DNA of 32,630 nucleotides from Gammaproteobacteria bacterium (GTDB taxonomy: Bacteria > Pseudomonadota > Gammaproteobacteria > S012-40): assembly GCA_029883265.1 (NCBI GenBank), contig JAOUJM010000024.1, positions 1 to 32,630 of the forward strand, read 5' to 3'. Both the position numbers and the translations under genes were made by a program. Shown here piece by piece: positions 23,521 through 31,275 of this stretch (its first letter is position 1; every line of letters begins with the position of its first letter). Under the pieces are notes generated by a model, which saw only the letters and a list, made by a program, of their open reading frames with translations, ran no database searches and had not been told where the DNA came from.

Positions 23521-24297
23521 GTGAAGGATCGTAATTTCGATGATTTAGTCGAAAAATTCGAGCGTAATGTTTACCAAAGTATTAAAGGCACGATACGACT
23601 CTCAGTTTTAAAACGTGACCTGCAAATGACTCTCGACAATCTTTCTTTGCAATCGTCGCCTCGGTGTCTTGATAGTGGTGCTGGAAGCGGCCGCTTCGCT
23701 CAACAATTAATAGACCAAGGATGTGAAGTAAGCCTGTGTGATATATCCGCAAAAAGTTTGCACTTGGCTAAACAGAATTTGAATGTCAAGCCTCATCAGC
23801 AATCACCCTCATTTTTAAATGTAGCCATACAAGATTTACCCGTCGAATATAATAATCAGTTTGATTTGATTCTGAATCATGCGGTGCTCGAATGGACAGC
23901 CCATCCCCAAACAATTGTGCAGCGTTTGTCACAATTATTAAAACCCGGCGGACAACTTTCGTTAATGTTTTATAATAAAGATGCTTTGGTGTGGCGTAAT
24001 TTGTTATTTGGTCATTTCAGAAAAGTCTGGAACGATGATATGGCGAACCAAGGCCGAGGTCTCACGCCGCAATTACCGATTGTTTCGGATGATGTTGAGC
24101 AGTGGTTGAAAAACTATGGATTGCGTGTTTTAAAAAGAACCGGTGTTCGGGTATTGTATGATTATTTAGATGATGATGTGTTAGCGCGTACACCCACTGA
24201 TAAATTATTACAGTTGGAATTAGAGCTAAGTGAGAATCCAAAATATTTATATTTGGGGCGTTATTTACATTTTATTTGTCAAAAGGATATTGATTAA
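23521..24297 (+). CDS. cmoM: tRNA uridine 5-oxyacetic acid methyltransferase CmoM
   Basis: A 258-residue SAM-dependent methyltransferase that converts cmo5U34 to its methyl ester in wobble tRNAs. It starts at GTG 23521 with the family's opening MKDRNFDDLVEKFERNVYQSIKGTIR, close to E. coli CmoM (SmtA). The SAM site is CLDSGAGSGRFAQQLI (motif I), then VSLCDISAKSL and DLILNHAVLEW (motif IV), LLKPGGQLSLMFYNKDALVWRNLLFG and the end GVRVLYDYL followed by LGRYLHFICQK. Length matches E. coli (261). A GGAG site lies about 10 bases before the start. msrA begins directly after the stop codon with no gap, so the two are coupled. Identification is secure. Confidence 0.93.
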   Translation: MKDRNFDDLVEKFERNVYQSIKGTIRLSVLKRDLQMTLDNLSLQSSPRCLDSGAGSGRFAQQLIDQGCEVSLCDISAKSLHLAKQNLNVKPHQQSPSFLNVAIQDLPVEYNNQFDLILNHAVLEWTAHPQTIVQRLSQLLKPGGQLSLMFYNKDALVWRNLLFGHFRKVWNDDMANQGRGLTPQLPIVSDDVEQWLKNYGLRVLKRTGVRVLYDYLDDDVLARTPTDKLLQLELELSENPKYLYLGRYLHFICQKDID

Positions 24298-24924
24298 ATG
24301 CCATTTCACAAAACGATAATGCCGACTTCGGAAAATGCCTTGCCAGGTCGCACTGAACAAATGCGCATTCATGGCACCCACATCGTTTTAGGCAGCGCTA
24401 TGTTGCCGCCTTTCCCTGAAAATTGTTCGAGCATTATTGTTGGCTTAGGTTGTTTTTGGGGTGCGGAAAAATTATTTTGGCAACAAGTGGGTGTTTATAG
24501 CACCGCCGTAGGTTATTCCGCAGGCTTTACACCTAATCCAAGCTATGAAGAAGTGTGTAGCGGCATGACCGGGCATAATGAAGTTGTATTAGTTGTGTAT
24601 GAAAACAAGCCAGATGTATTTGAAAATGTATTACGTACATTCTGGCAAGGACATAATCCTACCCAGGGCATGCGCCAAGGCAATGATGTTGGCACGCAAT
24701 ACCGCTCGGGTATTTATTTTAATTCAGCACAACAGCAACAAATAGCTGTCACTAGTCGTGATGAATATCAACTAAAACTCAATCAAAATAACTACGGAAC
24801 GATCAGTACTGAAATTTTGCCTGCAACTGAATTTTTTTACGCAGAAGATTATCACCAGCAATACTTGCAAAAAAATCCAAACGGCTATTGTGGCTTGGGT
24901 GGCACCGGTGTGTGTTTGGATTGA
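24298..24924 (+). CDS. msrA: Peptide methionine sulfoxide reductase MsrA
   Basis: A 208-residue MsrA, which reduces methionine-S-sulfoxide in proteins with thioredoxin. The nucleophile is Cys52 in VGLGCFWGAEKLFW. Substrate-pocket elements VGYSAGFTPNPSYEEVCSG and GHNEVVLVVY are present, then QGHNPTQGMRQGNDVGTQYRSGIY. Two C-terminal cysteines (Cys198 and Cys206 in NGYCGLGGTGVCLD) are the resolving pair, as in E. coli MsrA (212 residues). The N-terminal extension with NALPGRTEQM also matches the long enterobacterial form. The ATG directly abuts the cmoM stop, and the AAAGGA ribosome-binding site lies in the end of cmoM. Cytoplasmic. Confidence 0.95.
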   Translation: MPFHKTIMPTSENALPGRTEQMRIHGTHIVLGSAMLPPFPENCSSIIVGLGCFWGAEKLFWQQVGVYSTAVGYSAGFTPNPSYEEVCSGMTGHNEVVLVVYENKPDVFENVLRTFWQGHNPTQGMRQGNDVGTQYRSGIYFNSAQQQQIAVTSRDEYQLKLNQNNYGTISTEILPATEFFYAEDYHQQYLQKNPNGYCGLGGTGVCLD

Positions 24925-24943
24925 TGAGTGAGTGAAGAATCTG

Positions 24944-25801
24944 CTAGCCATCACTTAAATTAAAAACGGCTTCTATCACATCATCTTTGAGGTTCATATA
25001 ATCTTCTTTTTCTTCTAGATTGAAAGTTTGCTTGATATATTTTTTCACGCGTTTCCAGGCGAAACTTTTATCTTGTTTAGCCAGCATTTTAAATAATTCA
25101 GCAAAATGTTCAGCTAAAATAATGCAGGCTAATAATCGCTTGGTCTCTTCGTCTGGCGCTTTTTTAATGGCTTTCTTACCGCCGTGGTGATGACGAACAA
25201 CAAAGGAAATGCGATCATCCATATTCCACAAGCGGCAAAGTTTATAGCCGACAATCGCGTGGTCAACAGTAATTAATTGGCGCTCTGTTTCGATAACGTA
25301 GCCATCAGGGTCGGCATAGCTTTGTTTGATAATGTCGGGATAGTTTTTGTGCTTTTGAATTAACACGGGAATCCCACAATTGTGAAATAAGCCCGCTGTA
25401 TAGGCTTCCTCGGGATTCACCAGCCCAGTTTTTTCTGCAATTTTTTGTGCAGCACGGGCCACATCCATGGATGTATCCCAAAATTCACTCATTTGTTCTT
25501 CCAGTTCAGCACTCAAACTGGAACGTAAAATAAGCGCATTAACGATATTGGTAACAGCATCGACACCCAGCAACATAACTGCTTTTTGGATAGAGGTGAC
25601 TTTGCTACCAAGACCATAAAAAGGCGAATTAACAATTTTCAATAAGCTTGCAGATACACCCGTATCCTTGGATATTAGATCAACAATTTTAACCGTATCG
25701 CCAGCCGCTTTCTGTATATCAATTAGTATTTGTGGTTTAGGCGGAATTACCACGCCACGTAAGGCGTCTTTGATGTCTTCTGCCGTAGGTCCTGAACTCA
25801 T
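24944..25801 (-). CDS. HDOD domain signalling protein
   Basis: A 285-residue, single-domain HDOD protein. I start it at ATG 25801; the frame extends five codons to a TTG without a site. The domain covers most of the chain: RGVVIPPKPQILIDIQKAAG, VSASLLKIVNSPFYGLGSKVTSIQKAVMLLGVDAVTNIV (the typical HDOD core), then LFHNCGIPVLIQ and the DHAIVGYKLCRLW element. The HD metal ligands are degenerate, as usual for HDOD: the 'HN' of LFHNCG replaces HD. It lacks a receiver, EAL or GGDEF domain. HDOD proteins act in signal transduction and cell-cycle or motility control, often with c-di-GMP partners; nothing in this neighbourhood points to a pathway. Convergent with msrA, 19 bases between stops. Confidence 0.85.
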   Translation of the reverse strand: MSSGPTAEDIKDALRGVVIPPKPQILIDIQKAAGDTVKIVDLISKDTGVSASLLKIVNSPFYGLGSKVTSIQKAVMLLGVDAVTNIVNALILRSSLSAELEEQMSEFWDTSMDVARAAQKIAEKTGLVNPEEAYTAGLFHNCGIPVLIQKHKNYPDIIKQSYADPDGYVIETERQLITVDHAIVGYKLCRLWNMDDRISFVVRHHHGGKKAIKKAPDEETKRLLACIILAEHFAELFKMLAKQDKSFAWKRVKKYIKQTFNLEEKEDYMNLKDDVIEAVFNLSDG

Positions 25802-25943
25802 AGAATTATTCGCCAAGTTTGTTGTGCTTATGAAAACTGCTATGCTTCTGTTAATTCGGCAAAAGTCGACACGACTTTAGTCTTGCTATAAATTACGCGG
25901 TCAATGTTTTAGTTAAACACGTTTTCATTTGAGGTGATATTAG

Positions 25944-26339
25944 TTGCAGGTTCAGTACTGTTTACAAAAACAAACTCGTCGCCATTTGCCTGAGAGACAA
26001 ACAAATGAATCTATTAGTGAATTAGGTAGGGACCAGCAATTATGCTGCATCGATTGTGGCAATGTTATCACCGCTGTGCAATTTGCAATTGAGCATTTAG
26101 GCAAGCAGCGTCACTTTGTACAAAATGCAGCAGGGGAGCAATACCATATTGCTTTATACGAACAAGCGTTTGGCTGTGGCATTGCTGGAGTACCAACAAC
26201 TGACTTTACTTGGTTTCCTCCGCATAGCTGGCGGTTTGCGTATTGTAGACGTTGTCGTTTACAGTTGGGTTGGCAATTTAGTGGTAGAAAACCTTTTTTT
26301 GCATTAATTGAACGATTGCTTAAAGCTTGTGATGAATAG
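25944..26339 (+). CDS. Free-standing CULT domain protein (bacterial cereblon-like)
   Basis: A 131-residue protein made of a single CULT domain, the thalidomide-binding fold of cereblon. The start is a TTG at 25944, chosen because GAGGTG is seven bases upstream. Zinc ligands are Cys35 and Cys38 (CIDCG) and Cys101 and Cys104 (YCRRC). The three tryptophans of the ligand cage are Trp90 and Trp96 (TWFPPHSW) and Trp110 (LGWQF). Spacing W-x5-W-x4-C-x2-C-x5-W equals that of human cereblon (W380, W386, C391, C394, W400). The human His378 position is Phe88. Single-domain bacterial CULT proteins are known, for example the Magnetospirillum MsCI4 used as a structural model, but their natural ligand in bacteria is not settled. 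No signal peptide. It is convergent with the J-domain operon, seven bases between stops. Fold is very sure, function unknown. Confidence 0.88.
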   Translation: MQVQYCLQKQTRRHLPERQTNESISELGRDQQLCCIDCGNVITAVQFAIEHLGKQRHFVQNAAGEQYHIALYEQAFGCGIAGVPTTDFTWFPPHSWRFAYCRRCRLQLGWQFSGRKPFFALIERLLKACDE

Positions 26340-26346
26340 TTAATAG

Positions 26347-27108
26347 TCAACCCTTGTGATTCAATAATACCGATTTGGCTTGATTGACCTTGGCTGCGAG
26401 ATAGGTCGAACCCCCACGATCTGGATGTAGTTTCTGCATTAATTTGCGGTGAGCGCTAATAATGTCCGCTTCGCTAGCATCTTTGGAAATACCAAGAATA
26501 TCGTATGCCTCATGTGTTGTCATATCGCTAGCTACATTTGTCGTATCGTTATGGGGTGACTGACCAAAGCGTTGCCACAAGTCAGGGTGATAGCGTTCGA
26601 TAAATGCTTGAATTAAGGGAACGGCGTCTTCATCTTGTTTAACAATATACTGATAAAGTTCAACAAGCTCCTCCGGGGATAAATCATGTAAACTTTTTCC
26701 GATAAATTGTCCAGCTAAGACAGTGCCGTGCAATTCACCGGTGTCATGATCGAGTTGTAAACGTAATGTTGCTGTTTCAACTTTGGAGGCCTGTTGTTGA
26801 TTTGGCGATTTATTGCTTTGGTATTGGCGAAACAAACCATGTAAAAACGGAGCGAAACGTAAAAGTAGCGGTGCACCACGTTGCATTAAAGTGAACATCA
26901 CGCCAAAAGCCGAAGCAATCGCTGCAAATAACCAATGCATACGCCCGCTCGCGGCAAGAATTAGCAGTAATACGACGAGCACAATAAAAAACATTTTTTG
27001 CATTTGCTGGCGTGTGGCTGCACTGAGTTTGTTATTGCGCCATCGCTTATAGGTATAGACTAAAAGCAATGTAAGTGCGCCAACAAAAATGATAAGTAAA
27101 GGATGCAT
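26347..27108 (-). CDS. Membrane-anchored J-domain (DnaJ-like) protein
   Basis: A 253-residue protein with the J-domain at the C-terminus. One membrane helix opens the protein (LLIIFVGALTLLLVYTY) and one or two follow after a basic stretch (MFFIVLVVLLLILAASG and MHWLFAAIASAFGVMFTL). The middle (about 120-195) is soluble. The J-domain (about 197-253: EAYDILGISKDASEADIISAHRKLMQKLHPDRGGSTYLAAKVNQAKSVLL) has the essential HPD at residues 228-230, so it should stimulate a DnaK-type ATPase. The layout resembles the Tim14/Pam18-type proteins of the mitochondrial import motor. Third gene of an operon with a BASS transporter and a VWA protein; its ATG follows the VWA stop by two bases, with no separate ribosome-binding site. 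Confidence 0.85.
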   Translation of the reverse strand: MHPLLIIFVGALTLLLVYTYKRWRNNKLSAATRQQMQKMFFIVLVVLLLILAASGRMHWLFAAIASAFGVMFTLMQRGAPLLLRFAPFLHGLFRQYQSNKSPNQQQASKVETATLRLQLDHDTGELHGTVLAGQFIGKSLHDLSPEELVELYQYIVKQDEDAVPLIQAFIERYHPDLWQRFGQSPHNDTTNVASDMTTHEAYDILGISKDASEADIISAHRKLMQKLHPDRGGSTYLAAKVNQAKSVLLNHKG

Positions 27109-27110
27109 GC

Positions 27111-27812
27111 TTAGCTAATTTGGTGAGTGAGTTGTTTGGCCAGGTTTGGATGTCGCAATAAATGGTTTTTAAATGCTGAGCGACCACCACTGGAAAAAAT
27201 AGCGACTGCTTGAATCAATGCACTCAATTGGGCAGCGCTATTTTGGTCAAAACGTGCATAAGCGCCTTGTGACAGGTTTGCCATTTGTTGAAAACAGGTT
27301 TGTGCAGCGACATCATAGCCTTCCTGAAAAATGAAAAGTGGTAGGCCCATTATACCTGCCTGACCAGCCAAGTTACACAACTTATCGACATCTTCTTCGA
27401 CACAGTCACCGATAAAAGCCAATGCATTAACTTTTTTCTGCTGGGTTTCCTTAAGCGCGTGTTGTAATAAACGAGCAATTTGTGTGTAGCCACCGGCACA
27501 GGATACTTGGTTCATTTGCTGTAATAGTTGATTACTATCATTAAGCCAATGGCTGGCGTAGAATTCGTTGAAACCTCGGTAATAACATAACTGAATGCTT
27601 AAGCCATTTAATTGCTGCGCTTGCACAAACATTTCTGATTGCAATTGACAAGCCTGATCCCAGGTTGCTTGACGACTAGCGGTCGCATCTAAGGCAAATA
27701 TTAAACGTCCACTACTAGGTGTTTGGGTTTTCAATGGCGTATTTTTAACTTGAGTTAAAAAATTATCCACTGCCTGCTTATTGCCAGTTTTATCCAGCGA
27801 CCGATTTTTCAT
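27111..27812 (-). CDS. VWA domain protein in the J-domain operon
   Basis: A 233-residue von Willebrand factor A-like protein. The strand-then-motif GRLIFALDATASR (Asp42, Thr44, Ser46) is the MIDAS DxSxS with Thr in the second position, followed by the MIDAS Thr in GGYTQIARLL and the third element ALAFIGDCVEEDVDKL. No signal peptide or membrane helix, so it acts in the cytoplasm. It overlaps the upstream transporter gene by four bases (ATGA) and precedes the J-domain gene by two bases. A recurring pairing of VWA and small membrane DnaJ-like proteins in other proteobacteria is my recollection, not something this window shows; it would imply a chaperone or complex-assembly role. Domain assignment is good; partner and metal dependence are inferred. 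Confidence 0.78.
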   Translation of the reverse strand: MKNRSLDKTGNKQAVDNFLTQVKNTPLKTQTPSSGRLIFALDATASRQATWDQACQLQSEMFVQAQQLNGLSIQLCYYRGFNEFYASHWLNDSNQLLQQMNQVSCAGGYTQIARLLQHALKETQQKKVNALAFIGDCVEEDVDKLCNLAGQAGIMGLPLFIFQEGYDVAAQTCFQQMANLSQGAYARFDQNSAAQLSALIQAVAIFSSGGRSAFKNHLLRHPNLAKQLTHQIS

Positions 27813-28744
27813 AATTTACGGGTATGCTCGTGTTCAGTTTTTCGTGCCCAATAGGCAGCTAAGCTCATGCCGCTTATGTTGTGCCAAATACTAAATATCG
27901 CGCCGGGTAGGGCTGCCAATGGTGTAAAATATTTTATCGCTAATGCAACACTTAATCCAGAATTTTGCATGGCGACTTCAATCGCGACGGTGCGTCGAAT
28001 GGTTTTGTCATAGTGGTACATACCAACAATGAAATAGGCGATTATCAGGCCGAGTAAATTATGTAGAACAACGGCAGCAAATAAGCCAAGACTGAGTTGT
28101 TGAATATTGGCATGATTGAGCGCAACGATGATTGCAATAATAATTATGATCGCAAGACTGGCCAGCATGGGAAAAATGGCTTGCAATCGTTGTATTTGTT
28201 GACGAAAAAATTGATTAATAGTGATTCCTATTAGTAAAGGAAGCAACACAATTTTAATCAAGTTGAATAACATATCCTGGGCTGGTACAGGCACAGTTTG
28301 ATGGATGAATAGCCAAACCAAAGCTGGCATTAGAAACGCTGCAACCACAGTGGATACGAATGTCATACTAATTGAAAGTGCAACGTCAGCTTTGGCTAGA
28401 TAACAAATAACATTCGATGCGGTGCCACCTGCGGTACAGCCTAATAAAACCATACCGATGATTAAATCCGGTGATAGTGAAAAAAAGTTTGCTAGGCCGA
28501 AGGCGAGGACAGGCATAATGCTATATTGCAGTATCAAAGCGAGAGCGATGACTTTTGGTTGCCGCAACACCCGAATAAAATCTTCAAATCTCAACCCCAG
28601 CCCCATAAAAAATAGAATAGCCATCAATAAGGGAATTATGAGAAATTTCGCATCAAGCAGATAAGAATGAGCAAAATAGGCAAATACGCTTGCCAACAAA
28701 GCCCAAAGCGGAAAATAATGTGTGATTACATTCATGAATTGCAT
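27809..28744 (-). CDS. Bile acid:sodium symporter (BASS) family transporter
   Basis: A membrane protein of about 311 residues with nine or ten helices. Family marks are ILFFMGLGLRFEDFIRVLRQPK, GMVLLGCTAGGTASNVICYLAKADVALSISMT (sodium-site region) and EVAMQNSGLSVALAIKYF with the crossover Asn. The longest frame begins at a GTG at 28759, but I place the start at ATG 28744 because GGTGGA is about ten bases before it; another ATG is at 28735. The divergent alkB-like gene starts only two bases from the longest frame, so the first five codons would leave no room for control elements. First gene of the BASS-VWA-DnaJ operon, ending in the ATGA overlap. Substrate unknown: organic anions or keto acids are typical. 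Confidence 0.85.
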   Translation of the reverse strand: MQFMNVITHYFPLWALLASVFAYFAHSYLLDAKFLIIPLLMAILFFMGLGLRFEDFIRVLRQPKVIALALILQYSIMPVLAFGLANFFSLSPDLIIGMVLLGCTAGGTASNVICYLAKADVALSISMTFVSTVVAAFLMPALVWLFIHQTVPVPAQDMLFNLIKIVLLPLLIGITINQFFRQQIQRLQAIFPMLASLAIIIIIAIIVALNHANIQQLSLGLFAAVVLHNLLGLIIAYFIVGMYHYDKTIRRTVAIEVAMQNSGLSVALAIKYFTPLAALPGAIFSIWHNISGMSLAAYWARKTEHEHTRKL

Positions 28745-28761
28745 TTTATCAAATTCCACCC

Positions 28762-29349
28762 ATGGTGAAACAACAAATTATTACGAATGATGGCCAATTG
28801 GACTATTATCCACAGTGGTTAGATCAAACCCATGCGGAGCAATTAATGTTCATTTTTGTTCACGCATTGCAATGGCAACAAGAAACCATCAAAATGTTTG
28901 GTCGCGAACATCTTTCGCCCCGTTTGGTGTGTTGGTATGGCGATGACGGCGTGAGCTATCGCTACTCAGGTGTGGATCATGTTGCCAAGGGTTGGCACAC
29001 GGATCTTTTGTTGTTACGCAATCGTCTTAAGATGCAGTTGAGTGCTGAATTTAATTCCGTATTGGGTAATTATTATCGCGATGGCAATGATTACATGGGG
29101 TGGCATTCGGACAATGAAAAAGCACTCGGTATGAATCCCGTTATTGCCTCTTTAAGTTTAGGTGTAACGCGACGTTTTAGTTTGCAACATAAAACCAGCA
29201 AACAAAAATTCAAATTAGATTTAAATTCTGGTGATTTATTAGTGATGGCTGGTGAATTACAACATCACTGGCGTCATGCTTTATTAAAAAGCAAATTAAT
29301 TACAGCACCAAGAATCAATTTAACATTTCGTCGAATAATTCAATTCTGA
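28762..29349 (+). CDS. AlkB-like 2-oxoglutarate/Fe(II) dioxygenase
   Basis: A 195-residue AlkB homologue close to ALKBH2/3 in layout. The nucleotide-recognition lid contains SPRLVCWYGDDGVSYRYSG. The iron ligands are His115 and Asp117 (MGWHSDNE) and His172 (HHWRHAL), and the 2-oxoglutarate-binding arginines are in RINLTFR. SLSLGVTRRFSLQHKT is the usual neighbouring strand. The enzyme would oxidatively remove methyl groups from N1-methyladenine or N3-methylcytosine in DNA or RNA. No ribosome-binding site is evident before ATG 28762, and the region is shared with the divergent BASS gene. Its last 35 bases overlap the tail of the DUF3445 gene on the other strand. No Ada-box or SOS motif seen. Family is secure, substrate inferred. 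Confidence 0.9.
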   Translation: MVKQQIITNDGQLDYYPQWLDQTHAEQLMFIFVHALQWQQETIKMFGREHLSPRLVCWYGDDGVSYRYSGVDHVAKGWHTDLLLLRNRLKMQLSAEFNSVLGNYYRDGNDYMGWHSDNEKALGMNPVIASLSLGVTRRFSLQHKTSKQKFKLDLNSGDLLVMAGELQHHWRHALLKSKLITAPRINLTFRRIIQF

Positions 29350-30277
29350 TATTTGAAAATCCTTTGTAAGCCAACACATCATCTGGCATGGAATCAATTG
29401 CGCTTTTAATGATATTTCTTTGCATTAATGAAAGTTCATTCACTGCATAAAAATAAGTACGAATAAAAAATAACATGGCGTGTTGTTCAGGCAAGCCTAT
29501 ACAAACTTGGCGCTCCACTCGTAAGAAACTAATATCAATTGTCTTTAAGTGTTGGCGACCATACCATGTTTCTTTACTCACATTTTTTGGTGGAGTGGGG
29601 TGTTGGTTGAGTTGAGTATTGCTAGCCAGACCCCAGGCAAAACGCACAAATGGACTTTTGTGCAAAATACTTTGCAATAATTTTTTTCGATTATGCTTAA
29701 TTGTATGCATGCCTGGCACTGTGTCATGTGCCTGCAAAAATGATTGACCGATTTTTTCTTTGGCCGCCCAATGATTGGGGAAGCATAAATGCAAGAAACT
29801 GATTCGATCCCGGGGTTCGGATAAGTCAACAAAACAAAAATCTTCTTGTAGCAAACTGAGGATGGCATGGGGGCCAGATTTAATCGAACCTAGAAAGGAA
29901 TTATGCTTGATGGATAATAAATTGAAATCCTTATCAAATGATAATTGGGTGTTGGTGCGATTGTCTTGGAGTAACCCGAGATCTGGCATGAAGGTGAATA
30001 TGTTTGGATATTCGTAGGTGATTTGTTGGATCAACCAACGACTTAAGAATTGTTGCTGGGAAAGCTTAAAATCTTGGTCAATTGCATATTTGTCAAATGC
30101 TTCATTTAATGATGCTTGTTTTTGTTGGTAATATTCGGGCCATGATTGATCCAATTGAAAAATCCGTCGGTCATGTTCGCCATTGCCGAAATCCTTGTCT
30201 AATTTATATAGGCCGGGTTTGAATGCAAATTTTGCATCAATTGGGAAATAAAATGCAGAGTTGGGTAGGGAAATCAT
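29315..30277 (-). CDS. DUF3445/heme-dependent oxidative N-demethylase-like protein
   Basis: A protein of about 320 residues of the DUF3445 family, whose characterised member is the heme-binding subunit of a dimethylamine mono-oxygenase (HODM). The conserved C-terminal block is visible: ISFLHLCFPNHWAAKEKIGQSFLQAHDTVPG, then FLRVERQVCIGLPEQHAMLFFIRTYFYAVNEL. The start is either the GTG at 30286 or the ATG at 30277; I give the ATG, but a predicted promoter -10 box (AATGAT, 30295-30300 on this strand) would put the transcript start near 30288, so a leaderless GTG start is just as possible. No accessory reductase or ferredoxin gene is nearby, unlike the known HODM operon. It follows a Crp/Fnr-type gene on the same strand and overlaps alkB tail to tail. 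Heme binding and substrate are inferred from the family. Confidence 0.78.
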   Translation of the reverse strand: MISLPNSAFYFPIDAKFAFKPGLYKLDKDFGNGEHDRRIFQLDQSWPEYYQQKQASLNEAFDKYAIDQDFKLSQQQFLSRWLIQQITYEYPNIFTFMPDLGLLQDNRTNTQLSFDKDFNLLSIKHNSFLGSIKSGPHAILSLLQEDFCFVDLSEPRDRISFLHLCFPNHWAAKEKIGQSFLQAHDTVPGMHTIKHNRKKLLQSILHKSPFVRFAWGLASNTQLNQHPTPPKNVSKETWYGRQHLKTIDISFLRVERQVCIGLPEQHAMLFFIRTYFYAVNELSLMQRNIIKSAIDSMPDDVLAYKGFSNIRIELFDEMLN

Positions 30278-30323
30278 AAACGCCACGATTATCTATCATT
30301 ATGGCGTTTATTTTATGTGTCAA
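30276..30323 (-). promoter_or_regulatory. Promoter with palindromic operator for the DUF3445 gene
   Basis: On the minus strand a perfect -35 TTGACA (30323-30318) is followed after 17 bases by AATGAT (30300-30295), four of six to -10. A 10-base inverted repeat brackets the -10: ATAAACGCCA (30276-30285) and TGGCGTTTAT (30302-30311), with 16 bases between arms. One arm is in the promoter spacer, the other covers the transcript start and the start codon. This suits a repressor site, or an mRNA hairpin if transcription starts further upstream. Confidence 0.6.
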
Positions 30324-30373
30324 CTCATTCGCTGTAAACCGGCATATGCCAATAAGGCAGCGATATTTGCTAA

Positions 30374-31036
30374 TTATAAACCCGATTCAAGTTTGCTCGC
30401 ATCAAGCAATTTAATATGTCCTCGATTACACTCTAAAATGCCGTTGATTTGGAATGATTTTAATAAACGCGATATCACTTCCCGAGCGGTGCCGAGGTCT
30501 CTCGCCAAGGCTTCGTGGGTGCATTGGATAATATTATTTTGTGCTTTTTGTAAAAGTAACTTGCGTAGACGATGCTCAAGTGGTTCATAAGCAATAGATT
30601 CAAGCGATCCTAGTAAAAGCTGTAATTCATTATCCACTTTACCAAAAACAAAATTGCGAAAAGATTCAGATTGTAGGAACATCTCAAGAAAAATAGTTTT
30701 ATTGAGTAAAAAAACAGTACTGTCTTCTTCAGCGATATAATCCACTTGGTGGTAATCACCTGCAAGCAGCGAGGTGGCAGACAAGCTGCAACACTCACCG
30801 CTTTGTAGGCGTTGAATGGTTAGTATTCTTCCTTCATCGGTGGTTCGCTCCAGACGCAAGCGTCCTTTGAATAACCAAATAAAACTATGACAGTGCTCCG
30901 ACATGCGAAACAGCGTATGACCTTTGCCAATGCTGCGCCGTGTAAAAGAAGTTGTCGGGACTTGCTGAAAAAGATTGTTTAAATCAATTTGAGAAGTATT
31001 CTGAAAATCAAATGAAAACGCGAGATTACTAGACAT
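30374..31036 (-). CDS. Crp/Fnr family transcription regulator
   Basis: A 220-residue regulator with an N-terminal cyclic-nucleotide-type beta-roll (about 25-145: IGKGHTLFRMSEHCHSFIWLFKGRLRLERTTDEGRILTIQRLQSGECCSLS) and a C-terminal winged helix with CTHEALARDLGTAREVISRLLKSFQING as the recognition region. It lacks the FNR cysteine cluster at the N-terminus, and the cAMP-contacting residues of Crp (RPGTARTS-like) are absent, so it senses something else. A Cys pair (GECCSLS) in the roll could be redox- or metal-responsive. The gene lies 96 bases upstream of the DUF3445 gene, same strand, and may regulate it. No obvious TTGAT-N4-ATCAA site is present in the 239-base region before it. Family sure, effector unknown. 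Confidence 0.88.
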   Translation of the reverse strand: MSSNLAFSFDFQNTSQIDLNNLFQQVPTTSFTRRSIGKGHTLFRMSEHCHSFIWLFKGRLRLERTTDEGRILTIQRLQSGECCSLSATSLLAGDYHQVDYIAEEDSTVFLLNKTIFLEMFLQSESFRNFVFGKVDNELQLLLGSLESIAYEPLEHRLRKLLLQKAQNNIIQCTHEALARDLGTAREVISRLLKSFQINGILECNRGHIKLLDASKLESGL

Positions 31037-31251
31037 AATAGAACTTCCTCACACAACAGCCACATGCGAAGTGTCGACTGTGTAAAACGCCTTTGCAAGT
31101 GCTAATTTTGTTTCATAATGTAACGTCGAAGCGACTCAAAAAAGTAATTAATGTTAGGATCATTTTAAAAACGACAACTGTTTGATTAAGCAAAAAATGT
31201 TACTTAAAAGATTAATAACAAGAATGTTTCTGAATTAAATATTTCAATCAG

Positions 31252-31268
31252 GCGAAAAAATATTTCGC
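31252..31268 (-). terminator. Small hairpin after lexA, weak terminator candidate
   Basis: GCGAAA (31252-31257) and TTTCGC (31263-31268) form a 6-bp stem with a 5-base loop, just eight bases beyond the lexA stop. There is no U-run after it on the minus strand, so termination is uncertain. Confidence 0.3.
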
Positions 31269-31275
31269 GAATTAG

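Noticed and set aside
31037-31275. Possible FNR/Crp site upstream of the Crp/Fnr-type gene (TTGATTAAGC region)
   Set aside because: Only the left half-site matches; no ATCAA half at the right distance.
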